Positions 54,438 to 62,274 of a DNA stretch of 64,000 nt are shown here, one piece after another. Location of the stretch: contig JAHJME010000026.1 of assembly GCA_018821435.1 (NCBI GenBank), positions 1 through 64,000 of the forward strand. Reading direction: 5' to 3'. This stretch comes from Alphaproteobacteria bacterium. GTDB lineage: Bacteria > Pseudomonadota > Alphaproteobacteria > Caulobacterales > Caulobacteraceae. Positions within the stretch are counted from its first letter, which is position 1. Each line of letters starts with the position of its first letter. A model generated the notes under the pieces. The model had not been told where the DNA came from. It made no database searches and was given only the letters and a program-made list of their open reading frames with translations. The position numbers and the translations under genes were made by a program.

Positions 54438-55070
54438 CTAAACCTTCGCCCAGTTGCGGCGCAGGCCCGCCACCAGGGCGTCGCGGGTCTTGTCCAGGTC
54501 CACGGCGTCCGGGGCGATCAGCCATTGGGTCATCAGGCCCCGCAAGGCGGCGATGACGATCTCGCCCTCGGTCTCCGGATCCAGATCGGCGCGCACCTCG
54601 CCGCGCTCCTGGGCCGCGCGGATGTTGCGGGCGAAGCTGCCCGCCGAGTCCTGGTTCAGCTTGGCGATCGACGGGGCGATGGAGGCGTGGCGCAGGCCTG
54701 CGTACAGCACCTCGTAGAACCCGCGCAGGCGCGTCGGGCTCTTGCGGCTGTCCTCGATGTAGAACGCGACGCCCTCCAGCAGGGCCTCCAGGCCGCGCGG
54801 CCCCTCGCGGCGCTCGTCGGTGCGCAGCCGTTGGCGATAGGTCTCGACGACATGGGCCGCCACCGCCGCCAGCAGGTCGTCGCGGGATCCGAAGTAGTGC
54901 GCCGGCAGGGCGCGGCTGTAGCCGGCCGCCTCCCCCGCCTCGGCCAGGGTGAGCTGGTCGACGCCGCGCTTGGCGATGATCTTGAGCGCGGCTTGCAGGA
55001 TTCGCGTCTCCGCCTCGCGCCGACGCTCGGCGTGGCTGCGTCCGACCGCTGTCTTGCGCTTCTCCGCCAC
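54438..55070 (-). CDS. TetR-family transcriptional regulator
   Basis: This 210-residue regulator has an N-terminal helix-turn-helix (AALKIIAKRGVDQLTLAEAGEAAGYSRALPAHYFGSRDDLLAAV). The C-terminal ligand domain reads YIEDSRKSPTRLRGFYEVLYAGL and ends LIAPDAVDLDKTRDALVAGLRRNW. It likely represses the acyl-CoA cluster by binding the operator at 51272, with an acyl-CoA as inducer. That is inferred from position and family. Confidence 0.93.
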   Translation of the reverse strand: MAEKRKTAVGRSHAERRREAETRILQAALKIIAKRGVDQLTLAEAGEAAGYSRALPAHYFGSRDDLLAAVAAHVVETYRQRLRTDERREGPRGLEALLEGVAFYIEDSRKSPTRLRGFYEVLYAGLRHASIAPSIAKLNQDSAGSFARNIRAAQERGEVRADLDPETEGEIVIAALRGLMTQWLIAPDAVDLDKTRDALVAGLRRNWAKV

Positions 55071-55150
55071 CCAGTTCCGCCTGACCTACCGACTCGCCGC
55101 GCCCCGAAGGAACCGCGCCGGCACCGGCGACGCAAGCGGAACGCGACCGG

Positions 55151-56479
55151 CTACGCCTTCGGCCGGCGCGGCCCCTTCGCCAACGGCTTGAACCGGGCCT
55201 GGGCCGCCTTCACCCGCGCCGCAAGATCGGCGGCGACCTCGGGGTGCAGCGTCGCGACGTCGTAGGTCTCGCCAGGGTCGGCCTTCATGTCGAACAGCAG
55301 GTCGTAGCCGAACGCGTCCAACGGGATCTCCGAGCCCCGGTAATAGGTCCGGATCACGTACTTCCAGCGGGCGGTGCGCAGGCCCGCCACCTCTTCGTTG
55401 TTGAACAGGATCAGGTCGTCGTGCGGCGAGGCGGCGCCCTTGGTCAGCACCGGACCTATATCCAGCCCGTCCAGCTCCACCCCGGCCGGCGGCGCCTTGC
55501 CGGCCCAGCGGGTCAGGGTGGGCATGAGGTCGATATTCATGGTCAGGGCGTCGCTGACCTTGCCGGCCGGCACGCGGCCCGGCTGGCGGACCAGGAACGG
55601 AACGCGATAGCCGCCTTCCCAGCCGGCGCCGCCCTTGCGGTCGCGCAAGGGGCCCGACGAGCCCTCGAACCAGGGGCCGTTGTCGGAGGTGACGATCACC
55701 AGGGTGTCGCGATCCAGGCCCAGGGTCCGGAGCTGGCCCAGCAGCCCGCCGACGCCGCGATCGATCTCCTGGACCACGTCGCCATAGGCCCCGGCCGCGG
55801 AATGGCCCGCCATCGAGGGATGCGGCTGCAGCGGATAATGCGGCGCGGTCAGCGCCATCATCAGGAAGAACGGCCGCTCGCGGTTCTCATCGATGAACCG
55901 GGCGCCGCGCGCGAAGAAGCGCTCGGTGAGGCGCGGGAAGTCCACATCCTCCTTGGTCAGTTCGACGCCGGGGCGGCTCTCGTAGAGCGCGATCGGCTTC
56001 ATGTCGTGGCTGTACGGCAGGCCGAAGAACAGGTCGAAACCCTGCACCGTGGGAGGCCAGTAGGGCGCAACATGGCCCAGGTGCCACTTGCCGATCAGCG
56101 CCGTGGCGTAGTCGGGCTTGAGCGCCTCGGGAATGGTCACTTCTTCCAGCGGCAGGCCGTTGGTGTCGTTCGGCCGCACGACGTCGTAGGCGAGGCCGGT
56201 CCGGATCGGATAGCGCCCGGTCAGCAGTCCCGCGCGCGACGGCGTGCAGATGTTGGCCGAGGCATAGGCGTTGGTGAACTTCATGCCCTCGCGGGCCATG
56301 CGATCCAGGTTCGGCGTGCGCACCATTCGCGCGCCATAGGCGCCAAGGTCGCCGTAGCCCAGATCGTCGGCGACGATGACGATGATATTGGATGGGCGGG
56401 CGGCTCGGGCCGAAGGCGCTGCGACGCCGGCGAACGCGGCCGACGCGCCGAGACCGCCGATAAGCTGGCGACGTTGAAT
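55151..56479 (-). CDS. Exported sulfatase (ATT start proposed)
   Basis: This 442-residue sulfatase has the N-terminal metal site VADDLGYGDLG, the signature CTPSRAGLLTGR whose Cys becomes formylglycine, and the second metal site TSDNGPW. The signal peptide, QRRQLIGGLGASAAFAG, has a twin-arginine pair. No ATG, GTG or TTG lies between the in-frame TAA at 56497 and the metal site. ATT at 56479 follows GGGGGAGG by five bases, so it is the best start. The first ATG (56326) would remove the metal ligands. The substrate is an unknown sulfate ester. Confidence 0.85.
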   Translation of the reverse strand: MQRRQLIGGLGASAAFAGVAAPSARAARPSNIIVIVADDLGYGDLGAYGARMVRTPNLDRMAREGMKFTNAYASANICTPSRAGLLTGRYPIRTGLAYDVVRPNDTNGLPLEEVTIPEALKPDYATALIGKWHLGHVAPYWPPTVQGFDLFFGLPYSHDMKPIALYESRPGVELTKEDVDFPRLTERFFARGARFIDENRERPFFLMMALTAPHYPLQPHPSMAGHSAAGAYGDVVQEIDRGVGGLLGQLRTLGLDRDTLVIVTSDNGPWFEGSSGPLRDRKGGAGWEGGYRVPFLVRQPGRVPAGKVSDALTMNIDLMPTLTRWAGKAPPAGVELDGLDIGPVLTKGAASPHDDLILFNNEEVAGLRTARWKYVIRTYYRGSEIPLDAFGYDLLFDMKADPGETYDVATLHPEVAADLAARVKAAQARFKPLAKGPRRPKA

Positions 56480-56679
56480 GAGAGCCTCCCCCGATTAACC
56501 TGCCCGGACGTTCCGCCGCGCTGAGACCAGCATAAGGCGCGCATCGGCGAGGGGATATCCGCGTCGGCCGTGTTTTTCCGCACAGCTTTGAAAGCCCGCG
56601 CCATCCGTGGAAGCGCGGGCGGCCGCGCGCTCCCAACTCCTGTTCATTGAAGCCCGGGCAAACCGGGGAAGGAGAAAAG

Positions 56680-57246
56680 ATGAAGTCTCTCACTCTGGCG
56701 GCTGTGGCCGCAGCGATCACGTTCACCGCCGGCGCCGCGTCGGCTCAGGACGCCAACTGGTATGTCCAGGGCAATGCCGGCGCGTCCTTCGAAAGCAAGC
56801 TCGACGGCGCCCCCGACCGCAAGGGCGACACCGGCTGGGCCGTCAGCGCCGCCACCGGCCGCGAATTCTCGAACAACCTCCGCGCCGAAGCCGAAATCGC
56901 CTACCTCTCGGCCGACAACAAGGGCGCCACGCCCGGCAAGACCTCCGCCCTCGGCGGCTTCGTCAACGGCTACTACGACTTCAATCGCGGCGGGCAGTTC
57001 CAGCCCTTCGTCGGCGCGGGCGTCGGGCTCGCCCAGGTGAAGTCGCGCGGCAATGACGACACCGGTTTCGCCTATCAGTTCAAGGCCGGCGTCGCCCACC
57101 CGTTCAACGATCGCCTGACCGGCGAGGTCGCCTACCGCTATCTGGCCGTCACCGACGTGAAGGCCGGCGCGGGCGTGAGCCGCTTCGACGGCGACTATCG
57201 CTCCAACACGGTGACCGTGGGTCTCCGCTACAAGCTCGGCCTCTAG
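56680..57246 (+). CDS. Outer-membrane beta-barrel protein (OmpA/porin-like, 8 strands)
   Basis: This 188-residue protein has a signal peptide (MKSLTLAAVAAAITFTAGAASAQ) and alternating beta strands ending in an aromatic-basic C-terminus (VTVGLRYKLGL). This is typical of small outer-membrane barrels of the OmpW/Omp25 type. The strands NWYVQGNAGASFES and QFQPFVGAGVGLAQVKS are visible. AAGGAGAAAAG precedes the ATG. Two hairpins follow the gene. The function is unknown; structural or adhesive roles are common. Confidence 0.88.
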   Translation: MKSLTLAAVAAAITFTAGAASAQDANWYVQGNAGASFESKLDGAPDRKGDTGWAVSAATGREFSNNLRAEAEIAYLSADNKGATPGKTSALGGFVNGYYDFNRGGQFQPFVGAGVGLAQVKSRGNDDTGFAYQFKAGVAHPFNDRLTGEVAYRYLAVTDVKAGAGVSRFDGDYRSNTVTVGLRYKLGL

Positions 57247-57270
57247 CGCTCCCCCAGCCTGAGGCCGGCT

Positions 57271-57311
57271 CCGGCGTCTCGCCCGCTCCCCCACCCAGGG
57301 CGAGGCGCCGG
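57271..57311 (+). terminator. 14-bp hairpin after the outer-membrane gene
   Basis: CCGGCGTCTCGCCC pairs with GGGCGAGGCGCCGG with one T-G wobble and a 13-base loop. It is followed by ACCTTCC, so this is a likely terminator of the plus-strand gene ending at 57246. Confidence 0.6.
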
Positions 57312-57332
57312 ACCTTCCATCGAGACGACCAT

Positions 57333-57363
57333 GACGCGCCCGGAGCCCCGCTTCGGGCGCGTC
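57333..57363. terminator. Second hairpin, probably bidirectional
   Basis: GACGCGCCCG (57333-57342) and CGGGCGCGTC (57354-57363) are perfectly complementary across an 11-base loop. It lies between the convergent ends of the barrel gene and the AraC gene, so it can end both transcripts. Confidence 0.6.
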
Positions 57364-57370
57364 TTCGTGT

Positions 57371-58240
57371 TCAGGAGGCGGCCAGCGCCAGGGGATCGTC
57401 GGCCCCGTCCGCCGCGACCGTGCGCCGATAGCTGGACGGGGTCGCGCCGTAGGCGGCGCGGAACGCCGAGGACATGTGGGCGTGGCTGGAAAAGCCGTGC
57501 CGGACGGCCAGGACCGCAAGGTCTTCGGCCCCCTGTTCCAGGCCCAGCCGCACCTCTTCCAGGCGGCGCGACAGCACGAACCGGTGCGGGCTTTCGCCGA
57601 CCGCGCTCTGGAAGGCGCGGGTGAAGTGAGCGCGGCTCAGCCCCACCACGGCCGCGAGTTCGGCCACCGGCAGAGTTCGGTCCAGGTTGGCGTCGATGAA
57701 GGCGGTCAGCCGGCGCAGCTTGTGCGGCGTCAGCGCCCGCGTGGCGGCGGCGAGTTGCGGCGAGGCCGCCACCGTCTGGGCCCGCAGCAGCAGGCTCTCG
57801 GCCAGCGATTCCACATAGCGCGGATCCGAGCCGTCCTCCTCGCGCAGGACCCGGCGGATCTCCTGGGCCAGCAGGCGCACGCCGGGATCGGTGGCGCCAC
57901 GGATCGGCTCGTCGGGATCGCCCAGGTCCAGGGGTCGGTCCCCGTCGTAGGCGATGGCGAGGATCTCCATCGGCTCGGGGTGGTGGATCTCGGCCTTGGC
58001 GCCCGGTCGCAGCAGCGCGAACGCGCCGGGCTTGCAGCCCTGTTCGGCCACCGAGCGCGGGGCCTGGAACACATAGAGCAGCACCGGCCGGTCACCCAGG
58101 TACGACAGGTCGAACGACATCGCGGCCTGGTGCCTAACCCTGACGGATCCGGCGCGAACGGTGAGGATGGGATTGTGGCCCTGGGCGTCGCGTAAGGAGG
58201 ACGCACCCCGGGCAAAGGGAATGATTTCGGCCGCTGACAC
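57371..58240 (-). CDS. AraC-family transcriptional regulator
   Basis: This 289-residue regulator has an N-terminal cupin-like domain (VLLYVFQAPRSVAEQGCKPGAFALLRPG). Two C-terminal helix-turn-helix units follow (VAELAAVVGLSRAHFTRAFQSAVGESPHRF and DLAVLAVRHGFSSHAHMSSAFRAAYGATPSSYRR). I chose GTG at 58240, which has GGAGAG six bases upstream and gives the expected length; ATG at 58120 would cut the first domain. It is divergent from the GMC oxidoreductase gene and may control it. Confidence 0.9.
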   Translation of the reverse strand: MSAAEIIPFARGASSLRDAQGHNPILTVRAGSVRVRHQAAMSFDLSYLGDRPVLLYVFQAPRSVAEQGCKPGAFALLRPGAKAEIHHPEPMEILAIAYDGDRPLDLGDPDEPIRGATDPGVRLLAQEIRRVLREEDGSDPRYVESLAESLLLRAQTVAASPQLAAATRALTPHKLRRLTAFIDANLDRTLPVAELAAVVGLSRAHFTRAFQSAVGESPHRFVLSRRLEEVRLGLEQGAEDLAVLAVRHGFSSHAHMSSAFRAAYGATPSSYRRTVAADGADDPLALAAS

Positions 58241-58310
58241 TAAGAACTCTCCGGCCACCCTATGTGGGCGCCCGCCGCGAGCTCCGCTAGAAGCGCGGCT
58301 GACGCGCGGC

Positions 58311-59966
58311 GTGGACCGCGCCATTTCGGAGACACCTGCCCTGGCCACGCCCGACCCCTCGCAGGATGCCGCCGACATCATCGTCGTGGGCGCCGGATCG
58401 GCGGGCTGCGTGCTGGCCGAACGGCTGTCGGCGGACCCGACACGCCAGGTGCTTCTGCTGGAGGCGGGGGGCAAGGACGACTGGATCTGGTTCCACATTC
58501 CGGTCGGCTACCTGTTCTCCATCGGCAACCCGCGCGCCGACTGGATGTTCGAGACCGACCCGATCCCCGGCCTGGACGGCCGCACCCTGCGCTACCCGCG
58601 CGGCAAGGTGATCGGCGGCAGTTCGGCCATCAATGCGATGATCTACATGCGCGGTCAGGCGGCGGACTACGAGGGCTGGCGCCAGATGGGGCTGACCGGC
58701 TGGGGCTGGGACGACGTCCTGCCGTTGTTCCTGGACCAGGAAGACCACATCGCACCGCCCAACGACCTGCACCGCCAGGGCGGCGCCTGGCGGGTGGAGC
58801 ATCCGCGCATGCGCTGGCGGGTGCTGGACGCCTTCGCCGAGGCCGCCGAGTTGGAAGGCGTGGCCCGGGTCGTGGACTTCAACACCGGCGACAACGCCGG
58901 CAGCGGCTATTTCCAGGTGAACCAGAAGGCCGGACGCCGGTGGAGCGCGGCGGCGGGCTTCCTGAAGCCGGCGCTGAAACGGCCCAACCTGCGGCTGGAG
59001 ACCGCGGCTCACGTCGAGACGGTCCTGATCGAGGACGGTCGCGCCGTGGGCGTGCGCTGGAGCCGGGGCGGCGAGACGTTCGAGACGCGGGCCGCCGGCG
59101 GCGTCGTGCTGGCGGCGGGCGCGGTGGGTACGCCGCAACTGCTGGAGCTGTCCGGCGTGGGCGACGGCGCGCGGTTGTCGGCCCTCGGCCTGGAGACGGC
59201 ACGGCATCTTCCCGGCGTCGGCGAGGGGCTGCAGGACCACCTGCAGATCCGGCCGATCTACGAGGTGAGCGGCGTGCCCACCATGAACGCCCTCTATAAA
59301 TCGTGGTGGCGCCGGCCGCTGATGGCGCTGGAATACGCCGCGTTCCAGAAGGGACCCATGTCGATGGCGCCGTCGCAGATGGGGGCCTTCGCCCGCTCGT
59401 CGCCCGACTATGCGACGCCCAATCTGCAGTTCCACGTCCAGCCCCTGTCGCTGGAGAAGTTCGGCGACCCGCTGCACGCCTTCCCGGCCATCACCATCAG
59501 CGTCTGCAACCTGCGCCCGACCAGTCGGGGCGGCATCCACGCCCGGAGCCCGGACTCGCGGGTCGCGCCGTCGATCCGACCGAACTACCTGGAAACCGCG
59601 GAGGACCAACGGGTGGCGGTCGACTCGCTGAAGCTGGTGCGGCGGATCGCGGCCCAGACGCCCTTGCAGCGTTATGGCGCGCGGGAACGGGCGCCCAGCG
59701 TCGCCGCGCGGACGGACGACGAGATCCTCGCCTCGGCCCGCCAACTCGGCACGACGATCTTCCACCCGGCCGGCACCGCAAAGATGGGGCTGGCCTCGGA
59801 CCCGATGGCCGTGGTCGACGCGCGCCTGCGAGTGCACGGCCTGGACGGCCTGTGGGTCGCCGACGCCTCGGTGATGCCGACGATCACCTCTGGCAACACC
59901 AACTCGCCCACCATGATGATCGCCGAGAAGGCCGCGCGGATGATCGCGGAGGATCTCTGCCCCTAG
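58311..59966 (+). CDS. GMC-family FAD oxidoreductase (choline/alcohol dehydrogenase-like)
   Basis: This flavoprotein of about 551 residues has the FAD motif IVVGAGSAGCVLAERLS, the GMC signatures RYPRGKVIGGSSAINAMIYMRG and GAVGTPQLLELSGVGD, the catalytic His in FHPAGTAKMG and a late Asn in GNTNSPTMM. It oxidises a primary alcohol or choline-like substrate; identity is not readable. The start is uncertain: GTG at 58311 is used, but in-frame ATGs lie upstream within the AraC promoter. It has a divergent AraC partner. Confidence 0.88.
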   Translation: MDRAISETPALATPDPSQDAADIIVVGAGSAGCVLAERLSADPTRQVLLLEAGGKDDWIWFHIPVGYLFSIGNPRADWMFETDPIPGLDGRTLRYPRGKVIGGSSAINAMIYMRGQAADYEGWRQMGLTGWGWDDVLPLFLDQEDHIAPPNDLHRQGGAWRVEHPRMRWRVLDAFAEAAELEGVARVVDFNTGDNAGSGYFQVNQKAGRRWSAAAGFLKPALKRPNLRLETAAHVETVLIEDGRAVGVRWSRGGETFETRAAGGVVLAAGAVGTPQLLELSGVGDGARLSALGLETARHLPGVGEGLQDHLQIRPIYEVSGVPTMNALYKSWWRRPLMALEYAAFQKGPMSMAPSQMGAFARSSPDYATPNLQFHVQPLSLEKFGDPLHAFPAITISVCNLRPTSRGGIHARSPDSRVAPSIRPNYLETAEDQRVAVDSLKLVRRIAAQTPLQRYGARERAPSVAARTDDEILASARQLGTTIFHPAGTAKMGLASDPMAVVDARLRVHGLDGLWVADASVMPTITSGNTNSPTMMIAEKAARMIAEDLCP

Positions 59967-60132
59967 GCCGGCGCCAAGCCTGTCGGGGCGACGATCGGGA
60001 CGGCGTGGCCGCGACCCACGCCGCGACGGCACGCGCCGCCCCGCGCCGCCGGACCCGTCGAGTCGGCTCGACATCGGTCCATATTGCCGGTCATCTGGCG
60101 CCATCGGACGTATCGGCGAGGAGATCCCGGAC

Positions 60133-60891
60133 ATGTTCAAGCGACCGCTTTTCCCCTCCATCCTGCTGGCGTCGGCCCTGTCCGCCGGCGCCGCGACCGC
60201 GCAGGTGACGCCATCGGATGTTCGCGACCTGGCCGGGGCCCGCGCCGCCGGCGCGGAGTCCGAGCTGGCGTCGCGTGGCTATGTGACGGCGGGTGGCCGG
60301 ACGGGCGACGACCGCAAGTGGACCTACTGGTGGAACGCCACGCGCGGCGTCTGTCTTTCCGTGGCGACGATGAATGGCCGGTACGATTCGATCGTCTCGA
60401 CGCCGGCGGCCGATTGCCGCCAGGGCGGTGGCGGGGTCAGCTATCAGCCCGACCCGCCCTTCCGGCCGGACGGCGGCGGCTATCGCGAGCACATCGCGCT
60501 GATCTGCTACGGCGAAGGCGAGAAGCTCTCGAACGAGTACCGGAGTGGCTACGAATGGGATCGCGACAAGCGCCGCTATGTGCCGCGGTCGGGATATGAA
60601 CTGACGCGGAAGGACTACGAGACCTCGGTCAGCATCCAGATCGACGGCGGCGTCGGACGGATCCGCCCCGCCAAGAGCATGCTGCCCCCCATGCACGGCG
60701 CCAGCGACGGTGGATGGTACGACATCGACGGCCTTTCCGTGTCCCGCGACACCATCAGCGGGCGGTTCAAGTTGAACGGCCTCAATCGCCCGAAGATGAC
60801 GATCAATCGCCAAAGCGGCCGCATCACCCTGGAAGGTCTCACCGAGTTCCGCGGGACCTGTGACGCCATGGACGCGGACAGGAAGTTCTGA
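60133..60891 (+). CDS. Exported protein of unknown function
   Basis: This 252-residue protein has a signal peptide (MFKRPLFPSILLASALSAGAATA). The first mature part reads VTPSDVRDLAGARAAGAESELASRG and RKWTYWWNATRGVCLSVATMNGRYDSIV, a segment I have seen in other secreted proteobacterial proteins without a known role. The second part begins near GYELTRKDYETSVSIQI and has a beta-rich domain with one Cys close to the end (RGTCDAM). No function is proposed. Confidence 0.75.
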   Translation: MFKRPLFPSILLASALSAGAATAQVTPSDVRDLAGARAAGAESELASRGYVTAGGRTGDDRKWTYWWNATRGVCLSVATMNGRYDSIVSTPAADCRQGGGGVSYQPDPPFRPDGGGYREHIALICYGEGEKLSNEYRSGYEWDRDKRRYVPRSGYELTRKDYETSVSIQIDGGVGRIRPAKSMLPPMHGASDGGWYDIDGLSVSRDTISGRFKLNGLNRPKMTINRQSGRITLEGLTEFRGTCDAMDADRKF

Positions 60892-61020
60892 ACCGGACGC
60901 TGGCCTGGGTGACGAGGATGGCGGCGCCGACCTCCGCTCCGCCGTCGGGAACGACGCGCTTGACCTAATGCGAAAGACGCCTCGAAAGCGTTGTCCGGCA
61001 GCGAACTCCAAGCAGATCCA

Positions 61021-61063
61021 AGGTCAGGCCCGCGCGACCCTCAAGGACGGGCGGGCCTGACCT
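61021..61063 (-). terminator. 13-bp hairpin after the peroxiredoxin gene
   Basis: AGGTCAGGCCCGC (61021-61033) and GCGGGCCTGACCT (61051-61063) pair perfectly around a 17-base loop. It lies five bases after the stop of the minus-strand peroxiredoxin gene. There is no T run, so it may be an mRNA end stabiliser. Confidence 0.6.
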
Positions 61064-61068
61064 GGGTC

Positions 61069-61551
61069 CTAGAGCTGGGCCAGCATGTAGTCGGCGGACG
61101 AGACCTTGAACTCGCCGCCCTCCTCGATGTTCAGCTCGGCGACGACGCCGTCCTTGACGATCATCGAGTAGCGCTGCGAGCGCTTGCCCAGGCCGAACTT
61201 GGAGCCGTCCATCTCCAGGCCCACGGCCTCCGTGAACGCGCCGTTGCCGTCGCCCAGCATGGCGATGTCCTCGCCCACGGCCTGATCCTCGCCCCAGGCG
61301 CGCATGACGAACGCGTCGTTGACCGAGATGCAGGCGATCTCGTCGACGCCCTTGGCCTTCAGGTCCGGCGCATGTTGCTTGAAGCCAGGCAGGTGCTTGG
61401 CCGAGCAGGTCGGCGTGAAGGCGCCCGGCACGGCGAACAGGGCCACGGTCTTGCCCTTGAAGAAGTCCTCGCTCTGGATCGGCTTCGGCCCTTCGGCGGT
61501 TGCCTGGGTCAGGGTCACGTTCGGCAGCTTGTCGCCCACCTTGATGGTCAT
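61069..61551 (-). CDS. Peroxiredoxin, Prx5 family
   Basis: This 160-residue Prx5-type peroxiredoxin has the active-site loop VPGAFTPTCSAKHLPGF with the peroxidatic Cys in TPTCS. A second Cys sits in EIACISVND. It reduces hydrogen or alkyl peroxides with glutathione or thioredoxin. The ATG gives MTIKVGDKLPN. It is divergent from the yqgE gene, with about 125 bases between. Confidence 0.93.
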   Translation of the reverse strand: MTIKVGDKLPNVTLTQATAEGPKPIQSEDFFKGKTVALFAVPGAFTPTCSAKHLPGFKQHAPDLKAKGVDEIACISVNDAFVMRAWGEDQAVGEDIAMLGDGNGAFTEAVGLEMDGSKFGLGKRSQRYSMIVKDGVVAELNIEEGGEFKVSSADYMLAQL

Positions 61552-61677
61552 CGGGATGTCTCCTTCGAAGGGTTCGGATGCGCAGATAACCGAGAAGTCG
61601 CCGCGGCGGGTACCTCGATTTCCGACATATGGGGCGCGCCCCCTTGAAGTCGCCACGATCCGCGTCGAATCTTGGCC

Positions 61678-62244
61678 ATGATGGAAGGCGCATTTCTCTC
61701 GGGCCAGATGCTGATCGCCATGCCGGGCATCGGCGATTCCCGTTTCGAGCGGTCGCTGATCCTCATCTGCGCGCATGACAACGACCACGCCATGGGTATC
61801 GCCGTGAACCGCCCGGTCGAGGGACTGACGGTCTCCGACCTCCTGGAGCGCCTGGAAGTCCGCACCACCGCCGAGATGGAGGACGAGCTGGTGCTGATGG
61901 GCGGCCCGGTCGAGGTCGAGCGCGGGTTTGTCGTGCACACCGACGACTACCACGCCGAGCACAGCCTGGCGGTGCTGGGCGGCCTGGCCCTGACCACCAC
62001 CCGCGAGGTGCTGGAGGCCATGGGCCGCCAGGAGACCAGCCCACGACGGGCCATCCTGACCCTGGGCTACGCCGGCTGGGGCGCGGGTCAGCTGGAGCGC
62101 GAAATCCGCCAGAACGTCTGGCTGACCGTCGCGGCCGACGAGGCCCTGGTCTTCGACGATGGCTACGCGACCAAGTGGTCCCGCGCCCTCGGCAAGCTGG
62201 GCATCGACCCCAAGTTCCTGAGCGCCGAGGCCGGCCAGGCCTGA
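61678..62244 (+). CDS. YqgE/AlgH family protein (UPF0301)
   Basis: This 188-residue UPF0301 protein has the opening GQMLIAMPGIGDSRFERSLILICAHDNDHAMGIAVNRP and YAGWGAGQLEREIRQNVWL. A GAATC (GANTC) lies seven bases before the start region. In Caulobacter the orthologue sits beside pdeA, the same arrangement as here. The family is called a putative transcription regulator, but no mechanism is established. The ATG at MMEG or the one just before is the start. Confidence 0.92.
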   Translation: MMEGAFLSGQMLIAMPGIGDSRFERSLILICAHDNDHAMGIAVNRPVEGLTVSDLLERLEVRTTAEMEDELVLMGGPVEVERGFVVHTDDYHAEHSLAVLGGLALTTTREVLEAMGRQETSPRRAILTLGYAGWGAGQLEREIRQNVWLTVAADEALVFDDGYATKWSRALGKLGIDPKFLSAEAGQA

Positions 62245-62274
62245 CGAAGCCGTGGCCGGTAGGCCGCGCTGATC

